A stretch of 7,417 bases of DNA, from the NCBI GenBank assembly GCA_023819025.1, contig JAMWDC010000096.1, forward strand, positions 1 through 7,417. Direction: 5' to 3'. Numbering within the stretch: position 1 is the stretch's first letter; the number at the start of each line of letters is the position of its first letter. Positions 1-5,918 of the stretch are shown here, one piece after another. Origin of the DNA: Candidatus Omnitrophota bacterium (GTDB taxonomy: Bacteria; Omnitrophota; Omnitrophia; Omnitrophales; Aquincolibacteriaceae). The notes beneath the pieces are model-generated. The model did not search any database. It was not told the DNA's origin and saw only the letters and a program-made list of their open reading frames with translations. The position numbers and the translations under genes were made by a program.

Positions 1-462
1 AGACATCAGGACGAGACCATGAATTCCCGGGTGATCCTTGGCGTACTCGAGCGCCAGATTCGCACCCATACTGGCCCCGACAAGCCAAACATTATCCTTC
101 GAATTAAGATGCTGGACAGCGGCATCGATATCCCGAAGCATGGTCCGAAAGCCCTCGTGCGAAAATGCCTTCCAGTCAAGATCCTTGCCCTTCCACTCAA
201 TACTGTCACCGTGGCCTCGAAAATCCATGGCCATCGTGGACCATCGATGACGATTGAAAAAGCCTTTCAAAAAATCCCACGCACTGTAATCGGACCCCAG
301 ACCGTGCAATAAAACAACCGAACCTCTGGCCTCGGGTACTTCTTGATAACGATAGGCCAAGTGAACGCCGTCCGAGGTAATTAGATAAGTGTGATAGCGC
401 ACACACGCGGCCACCGCAAAAAGACAAACACTCGCTATCATCCCCATCATTCCTTTCCGCAC
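1..462 (-). CDS. Alpha/beta hydrolase fold protein, probable lipoprotein or membrane-anchored (C-terminus beyond left edge)
   Basis: The minus-strand frame stays open to the left edge, giving 154 codons of an incomplete gene. Visible alpha/beta hydrolase marks are the opening strands (SDGVHLAYRY, about residues 30-39), an oxyanion-hole HGLG at 53-56, DFRGHGDS at 80-87, and the nucleophile elbow GASMG at 129-133 with Ser131 as predicted nucleophile. The acid and His of the triad would lie off the window. The start is uncertain. GTG at 462 gives an N-terminus with Arg2-Lys3, a hydrophobic stretch and a lipobox-like VAAC (Cys20), which fits a lipoprotein. It has no Shine-Dalgarno in front. ATGs at 450, 447 and 441 are in the same frame, and GGAAAGGA sits about 9 bases before the one at 441, but that start leaves only a 13-residue hydrophobic lead. 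The gene lies 37 bases after the EEP gene on the same strand and probably shares its operon. The substrate (lipid ester, lysophospholipid or other) cannot be told from what is visible. Confidence 0.82.
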   Translation of the reverse strand, partial: MRKGMMGMIASVCLFAVAACVRYHTYLITSDGVHLAYRYQEVPEARGSVVLLHGLGSDYSAWDFLKGFFNRHRWSTMAMDFRGHGDSIEWKGKDLDWKAFSHEGFRTMLRDIDAAVQHLNSKDNVWLVGASMGANLALEYAKDHPGIHGLVLMS

Positions 463-499
463 GCACGGTTGGATTGAATGAAATGGAAATCTCATCGTA

Positions 500-1291
500 T
501 CAAGCCGCCCGAGACCGGCGGCGGTCCTTTTCTTTCAGAACGGATCCCTGCGTATGAAAGGTCGCCAATAAAGCTGCGTGATCCGAAGGCCAAATCCCCG
601 ACTTGCCGGGTCGGTTTAAAACCAGCCGGACCGACTCAAGGCCTGCGAGAAGCCGAAAGCGATTCCGAATAAAAATATAATCGATCCTCCGGTCCGGCAT
701 GGGTGGATTCGGACCTGCGGTGTAAGGATTTCTGTTGTTCCATGTAATCCCCGGATCCTGAGGATTCGAAAACGCATAGGTATCGATAAAATTTCCTTCT
801 CTCGTCATTTTCCGAATTTCCGGAGTATCGGCTGTCGCATTGAAATCGCCCATCACCGCTGTCTCAACGCCTGAAGCATGCGCATCGATAAACCCCAGAA
901 GCTCCTCCACCTGATCCACCCGAATCAAGCTTTCATTCAGTTTCCATGAAAGATGCGTATTGAAAATAGCCAAGCGAGTTCCCAGGATATCCAAATCCGC
1001 AAAAAGGGCATAACGGAAATAGTTTTCAGTGGGCGATTGGGTTTTCATTGTCAGACACATCCAGCGGTTCACCGGAAACCTGGACAACACCATCAGCCCC
1101 GAGTGTTCGGGAGGAAACACCAGATAAGGAATCCCAGAACGTTTCTGGATTTCCCGGACCCAGTCCGGGTTAAAGATCTCCTGAAAGGCCACGATGTCCG
1201 GACCACACTCCTCCAGGCCTTGAAAAATCAGTTCCCATCTCTCGCGCCACGGACCGCATTCCTGCCAGGTGTTGAGTGAAAGTATTTTCAT
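500..1291 (-). CDS. Endonuclease/exonuclease/phosphatase (EEP) family metal-dependent hydrolase
   Basis: This is a complete 263-residue protein spanning the whole EEP (DNase I-like) fold. All catalytic motifs are present: LSLNTW with Asn7, FQE with Glu38 as metal ligand, NTHL with His113, GDFN with Asp149 and Asn151, RIDYIF with Asp204, and SDHAALLA with Asp237-His238. The family cleaves phosphodiester or phosphomonoester bonds with Mg2+. Members include nucleases, sphingomyelinase-like phospholipases and inositol phosphatases, so the fold alone does not give the substrate. There is no signal peptide, because the first beta strand begins at residue 2. That also fixes the start at 1291, although no good Shine-Dalgarno is close; an AAGGA lies about 20 bases upstream. 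The C-terminal tail (about 252-263) is short and strongly basic. The gene lies 29 bases after plsC and 37 bases before the alpha/beta hydrolase. The context makes a phospholipid-linked phosphodiester a reasonable guess, but this is inference only. Confidence 0.93.
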   Translation of the reverse strand: MKILSLNTWQECGPWRERWELIFQGLEECGPDIVAFQEIFNPDWVREIQKRSGIPYLVFPPEHSGLMVLSRFPVNRWMCLTMKTQSPTENYFRYALFADLDILGTRLAIFNTHLSWKLNESLIRVDQVEELLGFIDAHASGVETAVMGDFNATADTPEIRKMTREGNFIDTYAFSNPQDPGITWNNRNPYTAGPNPPMPDRRIDYIFIRNRFRLLAGLESVRLVLNRPGKSGIWPSDHAALLATFHTQGSVLKEKDRRRSRAA

Positions 1292-1320
1292 TATAAACTA
1301 TTTTGTGGATATCCTTCGCG

Positions 1321-2127
1321 TCACGCCTTATGGCCCGGATTTGTCCGGCCGCGGATCACAGCCAGGCGAGCCTTCATTTCTTCACGGACCGAAGCGCTGA
1401 TCTTTTCAAATGACGGCACATTTTCGCCATGGGTCGATATGGGATTGCCGATGGAAAGACAGAAATGGGCGCGTTTTTTAAACAACCACGATCGCTTTGG
1501 GGCCACATCGCCCGTGCCGTCGATCACCACCGGAAGAATATCCACCCTTTCGTCCTGGGCCAATCGGAAAGCCCCCAGTTTGAAATCGTGAATTTCCCCG
1601 TCCAAACTCCGCGTCCCCTCCGGGAAAAACAAAACACTCATGCCGCGCCGCAAATGCTCTCGGGCATAACCAATCGCCTGCTTCGCGCTCTCGTGATTCC
1701 CGCGAATCAGAGGGATATATCCTGCCAGGGCCATGTACCAACCCATCAATGGAATTGCAAACACTTCTTTTTTTGCCAAAAATTTAAAATGAAGGTCCAA
1801 ACCCGCGACCACAACTAAAATATCCAAGATGCTCTGGTGATTGGCGATAATGACATAGTTTTTTTGGGGGTTGATGTTTTTTCTGCCTTCAATCTTCAGA
1901 TCCCACAAAGGGATCAAAATAAGAAGGATACGCCCCCATATCCGGGAAAGGAAATCCATAGCGTCTCTTGCCTTCCAACCTACGATCAAGGAGAACGGGG
2001 CAATTAAAAAGATTCCTATGGAGGCAAAGAAAAGTGTCACAAAGAATGCCACCACCCATGCAATAACCGACACAGGAAATCTCACCCAAAATGGCCACAT
2101 CACGTTGTTCGACTTCACGTTGGGCAT
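1321..2127 (-). CDS. plsC: 1-acyl-sn-glycerol-3-phosphate acyltransferase (PlsC/LPLAT family)
   Basis: This is a 268-residue membrane acyltransferase. It is expected to transfer an acyl chain to the sn-2 position of lysophosphatidic acid, making phosphatidic acid at the inner face of the cytoplasmic membrane. The LPLAT motifs appear in order: motif I NHQSILD at 96-102, with the catalytic His97 and Asp102 in HX4D spacing; motif II around GYIPLIRGN at 136-144 with Arg142; motif III FPEGTRS at 168-174 with Glu170; and motif IV ILPVVIDGT at 197-205. A long hydrophobic N-terminal region (about 12-51) and a second short one (about 66-75) give the membrane anchor. Length is typical for bacterial PlsC. 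ATG at 2127 was chosen as the first in-frame start. No clear Shine-Dalgarno precedes it, and the ATG at codon 10 is a possible alternative. It is the first gene of a likely operon with the EEP protein and the alpha/beta hydrolase. Related LPLATs can use other lysolipids, so exact specificity is inferred. Confidence 0.93.
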   Translation of the reverse strand: MPNVKSNNVMWPFWVRFPVSVIAWVVAFFVTLFFASIGIFLIAPFSLIVGWKARDAMDFLSRIWGRILLILIPLWDLKIEGRKNINPQKNYVIIANHQSILDILVVVAGLDLHFKFLAKKEVFAIPLMGWYMALAGYIPLIRGNHESAKQAIGYAREHLRRGMSVLFFPEGTRSLDGEIHDFKLGAFRLAQDERVDILPVVIDGTGDVAPKRSWLFKKRAHFCLSIGNPISTHGENVPSFEKISASVREEMKARLAVIRGRTNPGHKA

Positions 2128-2202
2128 TTTATCGGTAGGAGTTCTAAATGCAAATACAATTTTTCTGGTGAAGCCTTCCCGGCTGGGCTCTCTTTTCAGA
2201 GA

Positions 2203-2233
2203 CAGGGACAGGTCCCTACGGAATCTGTCCCTG
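2203..2233. repeat. REP-like hairpin element between divergent genes
   Basis: Two perfect 9-base arms, CAGGGACAG (2203-2211) and CTGTCCCTG (2225-2233), flank a 13-base loop. The left arm can also fold on itself in an alternative hairpin, AGGGAC-AG-GTCCCT (2204-2217), a perfect 6-bp stem. Directly next to it lies a 10-base palindrome, GAAACGTTTC (2233-2242). The nested GGGAC/GTCCC design in a non-coding gap resembles REP-type elements mobilised by REP-associated Y1 transposases. No such transposase is in the window, so the REP assignment is inference. There is no T-run, so it is not a canonical terminator on either strand. Confidence 0.55.
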
Positions 2234-2273
2234 AAACGTTTCGAGTCACCGAAGGTTCCATCTGTTCCATCCC

Positions 2274-2302
2274 TTGACCAAACAGGCCTCTCGACTTAGA
2301 AT
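2274..2302 (+). promoter_or_regulatory. Sigma70-type promoter for the MIP18/DUF59 gene
   Basis: A -35 box TTGACC (2274-2279, five of six consensus bases) and a -10 box TAGAAT (2297-2302, five of six) are separated by exactly 17 bases. Transcription would start near 2309, leaving a leader of only about 12 bases before the GTG at 2322. A small direct repeat of GTTCCATC (2255-2262 and 2264-2271) lies just upstream of the -35 box. Its meaning is unknown. Confidence 0.7.
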
Positions 2303-2311
2303 GATGTCGGG

Positions 2312-2317
2312 AAGGTG
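2312..2317 (+). promoter_or_regulatory. Ribosome binding site supporting the GTG start at 2322
   Basis: AAGGTG within GGGAAGGTGA matches the anti-Shine-Dalgarno and ends four bases before the GTG. This supports GTG as the true start, even though an ATG lies a little upstream at 2301-2303 in front of this site. Confidence 0.6.
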
Positions 2318-2321
2318 ACTC

Positions 2322-2633
2322 GTGCTGACAAAAGATACAATCATCGATATCGCAAAACAGTGTTTTGACCCGGAAATCCCGGTCAACATATGGGATCTGG
2401 GATTAATTTACGATATTGACGTGAAGCCCGAAAACAACGAAGTAAATATACGCATGTCCTTGACCTCCGAGCATTGTCCCGCCGCGCGCATGATCCCGGA
2501 GATGCTTAAGACAAAAATCACCCAAACCCTTGGGGTCAAAAATGTCCAGATCGAGGTTGTGTTTGATCCAGCCTGGACTCCCGAACGGATTACCGAAGAG
2601 GGCAAAAGGAAACTAGGCCTTTTGGACGAGTAA
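2322..2633 (+). CDS. MIP18 family (DUF59) iron-sulfur cluster assembly protein, SufT/PaaD-like
   Basis: This is a complete 103-residue protein with the full DUF59 pattern. It shows DPEIPVNIWDLGLIYDI at residues 16-32 (family consensus DPEIPVNIxDLGLIY), a central MSLTSEHCPAA at 45-55 with the conserved Cys52, and a C-terminal FDPAWTPERITEEGK at 81-95, matching the usual W-x-P-x-W-T-P region. Family members (bacterial SufT, PaaD of the phenylacetate pathway, eukaryotic MIP18) help mature or deliver Fe-S clusters to client proteins in the cytoplasm. The length is that of a stand-alone domain with no extra module. No suf, isc or paa genes are in the window, so it is a solo gene and the SufT-like role is the most likely reading. 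Translation starts at GTG, with a clear ribosome site and its own promoter. It is transcribed divergently from plsC and converges with the large gene downstream. Confidence 0.93.
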   Translation: MLTKDTIIDIAKQCFDPEIPVNIWDLGLIYDIDVKPENNEVNIRMSLTSEHCPAARMIPEMLKTKITQTLGVKNVQIEVVFDPAWTPERITEEGKRKLGLLDE

Positions 2634-2650
2634 TCAAACATCCCTGCCCG

Positions 2651-2700
2651 AAAAAAGTGTCCGCCCATGGAGAATGTTTGTGGGAAAAAGAAAGGTGGAC
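2651..2700 (-). terminator. Possible Rho-independent terminator of the 1014-residue gene
   Basis: Read on the minus strand just past the stop of the large gene, GTCCACC (2700-2694) can pair with GGCGGAC (2665-2659), with one A-C mismatch and a long loop. After two bases comes a run of six T (2656-2651). An inner CCCA/TGGG pairing may shorten the loop. The position and T-run are right, but the imperfect stem and the 28-base loop make it a weak candidate. No comparable signal is visible on the plus strand for the MIP18 gene. Confidence 0.35.
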
Positions 2701-2707
2701 GGGAATA

Positions 2708-5700
2708 TTATGCGGATACTGCTAACCGGAATTGAGCCAGCGCCTCCCGCCAAAGTTCGGCAACACGCTCTAACCCACGCGTATTGACCGTGTAACTGCT
2801 TCTTCGGCCCGGTTGAACACAGTTCGGGAAATTATCGAAAAGCTCCTTAAGGAGTTCTGCGGTCACCGCCTTGAACTCCGATTGAGTCACCTTGACGGCT
2901 AATACAGCGCTTGCCGTAAGTACATCATATTGGCTGGCGGCGATATCACGCTCCAAAGTAGTCGCGGGACCGACAGCTGTTTCAATCTGATCAAAGACAT
3001 CAGAATCATACAGGACCGCATAATACTGCCGTTGAAATTCTTCGGCGGTCATCGGGCCTTCAATCAAACCGGCTTTTCTAAATCGGTTGAGTAACATATT
3101 CGGTAGATTGGGAAGGAATCGGCCAATATCCATCCTTGACACCACATGAATCCTGAACCGCTCGTCCAAGATCTTCCTGCCCATGACATCTTTCCATTCT
3201 GAAGCACGTACGCGGCGATCCGCCAATAGCTCATCCCGCTTCCTTTCTAATTCTGCCTGGGTTCGCCTGTCCGGCGCGATCACCACAAGATCAAGCTGCT
3301 GATTTACTTGTGTGCCTAATAACCCATAAAAACCCAGCGTTTCTTCGAGGCTCGGAAATCTTTGACTCACGATCCCAAGTGCACCGCGCTTATCCGATCG
3401 GGCTAATGACTTGACACTCGACATCAAATTTTGCATATGTGGTGGAACGTAAAGATTTCGCATGGCCGAAGCTGTCGTAAGGAGTTCAGATAATAGGCGA
3501 GGAGACGGCCGCCATATATTTCCAGCAACGAAGGCAACAGTTGCTTCCACATTAAAGTCGGCCCCCATGCTTGCAAAAATTCTGACTAAGTTTTCATCGT
3601 ATCCGAGTTGTGGATTATCTTTACCTGGTTCAAGCAGGTCCTTCGGCACAACAGTTTCGCCTGCCACACGAGTCTCAGCACGACCCGCAACAACAGGAGC
3701 CGGAAAATCCGAAACAAAAACCCCTGCAGTTGGCGGTGCCGGAGGGATAAATCGTTTACCTTTCGGAATGATCGGCCCTTGCTTAACATTACGTGCTAAA
3801 GTGACCGGCCGGAGTTGCTCCCCTTTAGCGCGGGCCACATGAATCGGGATCGTAAGAACGTTACCCGCTTCAGTCGTTAAAGGATGATTGTTGACTAAAA
3901 TCTTAACCTCCGTCTTATCCACAAGTTCAAGCCGGATCCCCCGGTCTTTGCCGTATGGTGACTGATTGAAATAATTCAAGGACTCCACAAGTTGTTCGGG
4001 ACTCTCAAATTTCCCGACCTCACCATAGGCCTCGAGAAGGAACTTGATTTCCTGGATCTCGTTACCCCCTTGGCGAATTCTGCCATTTTGGCTTTGTAAT
4101 CGCTGAATGGCCTCGATCGTGGCAAGGTCAAACATGGTCGGTCGGTTTTCGAGCATGGCGGATATATAATTGGAGTTATCGATTTTTTGGCTGATCTTCG
4201 GCAGCAGGATTCCATAACTGATTTTATCTTCACGGAAGATTTCCATCAGGCCGTCCGTATGAAAACCGCCGGTCACCAAAATGGCCTTATTCGTCTTCTG
4301 CCTGGTCATTTCATCGCGTATCGAATTGTAAAAAACGGCTTCGCGCTGACGGGCCAGATCATAAAAACGGAAGGAGGAGTCAAAGACCGGACGGATCTGG
4401 GAAAGATTTACACCGTCGAGTTTCGCCGGAGGCAACGCATCCACCGGCTCTTTGATCACAGAACCCGATTCCAAATGCACGAGGCGTTTGACCATGGTTT
4501 CCGGCTGAATCCAGTCATGCCGATAATAGGCGCGGACCCATTCTTTACGGGTAACTTCCAGGCGGAGGAGTTTTTTCAGAAGCTCGTGATCCCGGAAAAG
4601 TTCGAGGAGGTTTTTCTCCTGTTCCGAAACTGTAACTTCGTTCAAAATTTTTTCGAATAAAAGCCCGATTTCGTCAAAGAGTGTTTTGGACTCCAGCTCA
4701 CTTTTTAGAATCAAATATCCGGCATAAAGGCTGAACGCGGGATAATTGTGAAAATAAAAACCTTTGGGGCCAGCCTCTTCCACCAACCGCTCCAGCAGAT
4801 ATCGCGGCAGATAATCAAGTCTCGCCTCCTCTGTCGAGAGGCGGCTCATGGTAATCCTTTTTTCCTCCAGGGTCTGGATCGCGTTGATGATCTTCTTGGA
4901 AATGCCTTTGGATTTCAGAAACTCTAAGAGCCGGATCTTCTCCTTGTCCGCCTGTGTCCGGTCGAGCTCTTTTTCCATGGATTGCAGCACCAAAAGCCGT
5001 GTCAGTTGAGGCCATTCCACCTGGGCAAACAAACTTTCCAAATCAAGACTGAGGATCTTGCGGGCATCAATCGCTAAACGTTTGACATAGGGAAGAAAGT
5101 CTCGATGTCCCTGTTCGAATCGTTTCCATTCCGAAACCAACCGCCGAGTTTCGGGATTTTGGAACCGCGAGGAAGCACGTTCGAGACGCGCCTCAAAGAT
5201 CGAGAGGAAATTGTCCACATCCTCTTTGGACTGATAAACTTTTTTGAAGAGATCATAATTGGCGCGGTAAAGATCGGCCTGCTCGACGCCAAAGGCCTGG
5301 ACATCCTTTGGGGCGTCCATCATGTAATATTCGGTGCCCGTCAATTCGCCCTTCTGGGCGAGATAATCGGCCAAGGCTAAATTACGTTCTTTATCCGGAA
5401 ATAACCGCAGATAATCCGCATTAAGTTTCTCCACGGCTCCTTCGACAAAGAAAAGTTTGAAAGAGTAGGTTTTATACAAGTAGTCGAGCAATTTCTTAAT
5501 CTTGACTTGTGCTTCGTAATTGCCGTGAGCGTTCTGAATATGCAGAATCATCCGGGGATCGCTGCTGGGCGGGGCCTCGTATATTTCTTCAATCGAGGCC
5601 AGTCCTTCCGGAATTTCAACGTGCAGAAAACCCGGTGTCTCACGTGGCGGCACAATTTCAATACCGACTTGAGGCATACCCCATGACAGATTCGTCGTAA

Positions 5701-5752
5701 GGAATACTAAACTTGTCAAAAGACACGTCACTTTTTTAAACTGGTTTATCAT
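2708..5752 (-). CDS. Large exported protein: TraB/ChaN/Tiki-like N-terminal half, Pro-rich linker, unknown C-terminal region
   Basis: This is a complete 1014-residue protein. Residues 1-25 look like a Sec signal peptide: Lys6-Lys7, a hydrophobic core about 9-20, and a probable cleavage near Trp24-Gly25. Residues about 65-525 carry marks of the TraB/ChaN/Tiki superfamily: an opening strand plus LHIQNAHGNYEAQ at 70-82 with His71 and His76, FFVEGA at 101-106 with Glu104, a long helical insert (about 160-480), and a closing VTGGFHTDGL at 493-502 with His498, then a final strand leading to Pro518. Known members are ChaN (haem-binding, iron-regulated), TraB and the metalloprotease Tiki. The family link is inferred from motif order, not from a search. 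A helix-rich part (about 530-600) and a small strand-rich part (606-640) follow, then a Pro-rich linker (about 659-690). Residues about 715-1014 contain possible Rossmann-like strands (LDLVVIAPD at 820-828, IHVVSRMDI at 868-876) that I do not recognise. ATG at 5752 gives the intact signal peptide but has no clear Shine-Dalgarno. The gene has its own promoter and appears monocistronic. Confidence 0.9.
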   Translation of the reverse strand: MINQFKKVTCLLTSLVFLTTNLSWGMPQVGIEIVPPRETPGFLHVEIPEGLASIEEIYEAPPSSDPRMILHIQNAHGNYEAQVKIKKLLDYLYKTYSFKLFFVEGAVEKLNADYLRLFPDKERNLALADYLAQKGELTGTEYYMMDAPKDVQAFGVEQADLYRANYDLFKKVYQSKEDVDNFLSIFEARLERASSRFQNPETRRLVSEWKRFEQGHRDFLPYVKRLAIDARKILSLDLESLFAQVEWPQLTRLLVLQSMEKELDRTQADKEKIRLLEFLKSKGISKKIINAIQTLEEKRITMSRLSTEEARLDYLPRYLLERLVEEAGPKGFYFHNYPAFSLYAGYLILKSELESKTLFDEIGLLFEKILNEVTVSEQEKNLLELFRDHELLKKLLRLEVTRKEWVRAYYRHDWIQPETMVKRLVHLESGSVIKEPVDALPPAKLDGVNLSQIRPVFDSSFRFYDLARQREAVFYNSIRDEMTRQKTNKAILVTGGFHTDGLMEIFREDKISYGILLPKISQKIDNSNYISAMLENRPTMFDLATIEAIQRLQSQNGRIRQGGNEIQEIKFLLEAYGEVGKFESPEQLVESLNYFNQSPYGKDRGIRLELVDKTEVKILVNNHPLTTEAGNVLTIPIHVARAKGEQLRPVTLARNVKQGPIIPKGKRFIPPAPPTAGVFVSDFPAPVVAGRAETRVAGETVVPKDLLEPGKDNPQLGYDENLVRIFASMGADFNVEATVAFVAGNIWRPSPRLLSELLTTASAMRNLYVPPHMQNLMSSVKSLARSDKRGALGIVSQRFPSLEETLGFYGLLGTQVNQQLDLVVIAPDRRTQAELERKRDELLADRRVRASEWKDVMGRKILDERFRIHVVSRMDIGRFLPNLPNMLLNRFRKAGLIEGPMTAEEFQRQYYAVLYDSDVFDQIETAVGPATTLERDIAASQYDVLTASAVLAVKVTQSEFKAVTAELLKELFDNFPNCVQPGRRSSYTVNTRGLERVAELWREALAQFRLAVSA

Positions 5753-5816
5753 ATCGGTTCAATTTTAACTCAACGTTTATTAACTAGATAGCATACTTTT
5801 ATCAATAGTTTATTTA

Positions 5817-5834
5817 GTGTATTAAAAGATACAC
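5817..5834. repeat. Inverted repeat over the -10 box, possible operator
   Basis: A perfect 6-base inverted repeat, GTGTAT-TAAAAG-ATACAC, covers the -10 box and the predicted transcription start of the large gene. The position suits a repressor operator, but it could equally be chance in AT-rich DNA. No regulator gene is nearby. Confidence 0.35.
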
Positions 5835-5854
5835 CTAATACAGGGTTATGTCAA
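5826..5854 (-). promoter_or_regulatory. Sigma70-type promoter for the 1014-residue protein
   Basis: On the minus strand a perfect -35 box TTGACA (5854-5849) is followed after 17 bases by TATCTT (5831-5826, four of six -10 bases). Transcription would begin near 5819, giving an AT-rich leader of about 67 bases before the ATG at 5752. The 166-base gap around it is the most AT-rich part of the window, as expected for a promoter region. Confidence 0.6.
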
Positions 5855-5865
5855 TTGAAGAAATT

Positions 5866-5910
5866 AAAAAAAAGCGAACGATGTAACCTGTTATATTATT
5901 GAAGGTTACA
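5866..5910 (-). terminator. Terminator-like hairpin after the helicase gene
   Basis: Nine bases past the helicase stop on the minus strand, TGTAACCT (5910-5903) and AGGTTACA (5889-5882) form a perfect 8-base stem with a 13-base AT-rich loop. A run of eight T follows at 5873-5866. The eight bases between stem and T-run are more than a canonical Rho-independent terminator allows, and the stem is only moderately GC-rich. It may still end helicase transcription before the next promoter, or it may be a protein-binding site. Confidence 0.45.
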
Positions 5911-5918
5911 GTGAATAC

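Noticed and set aside
19..312. Plus-strand open frames at the left end (19-312, 38-250)
   Set aside because: They lie opposite the alpha/beta hydrolase, whose minus-strand frame shows HGLG and GASMG motifs. Their translations show no family features.
206..466. Minus-strand open frame of 86 codons from GTG at 466
   Set aside because: It is an out-of-frame reading of the same strand as the alpha/beta hydrolase, Ser- and Arg-rich with no motifs.
2128..2200. Promoter for plsC (TTCACC with TTTAGA about 18 bases later on the minus strand)
   Set aside because: Both boxes match consensus poorly and I could not separate them from AT-rich background. The real plsC promoter was not identified.
1871..2299. 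142-codon plus-strand frame running from plsC into the intergenic gap
   Set aside because: Most of it is antisense to the N-terminus of plsC, and the rest reads through the REP-like repeat and the MIP18 promoter, so it is not plausible as a gene.
2635..2680. Inverted repeat CAAACAT ... ATGTTTG after the MIP18 gene as a terminator
   Set aside because: The arms are only 7 bases and AT-rich, the loop is 32 bases, and no T-run follows on the plus strand. Chance is as likely.
4187..4660. 157-codon plus-strand frame within the large gene
   Set aside because: It is antisense to the ChaN-like region, with no Shine-Dalgarno or recognisable domain. The opposite frame has a coherent signal peptide and motifs.
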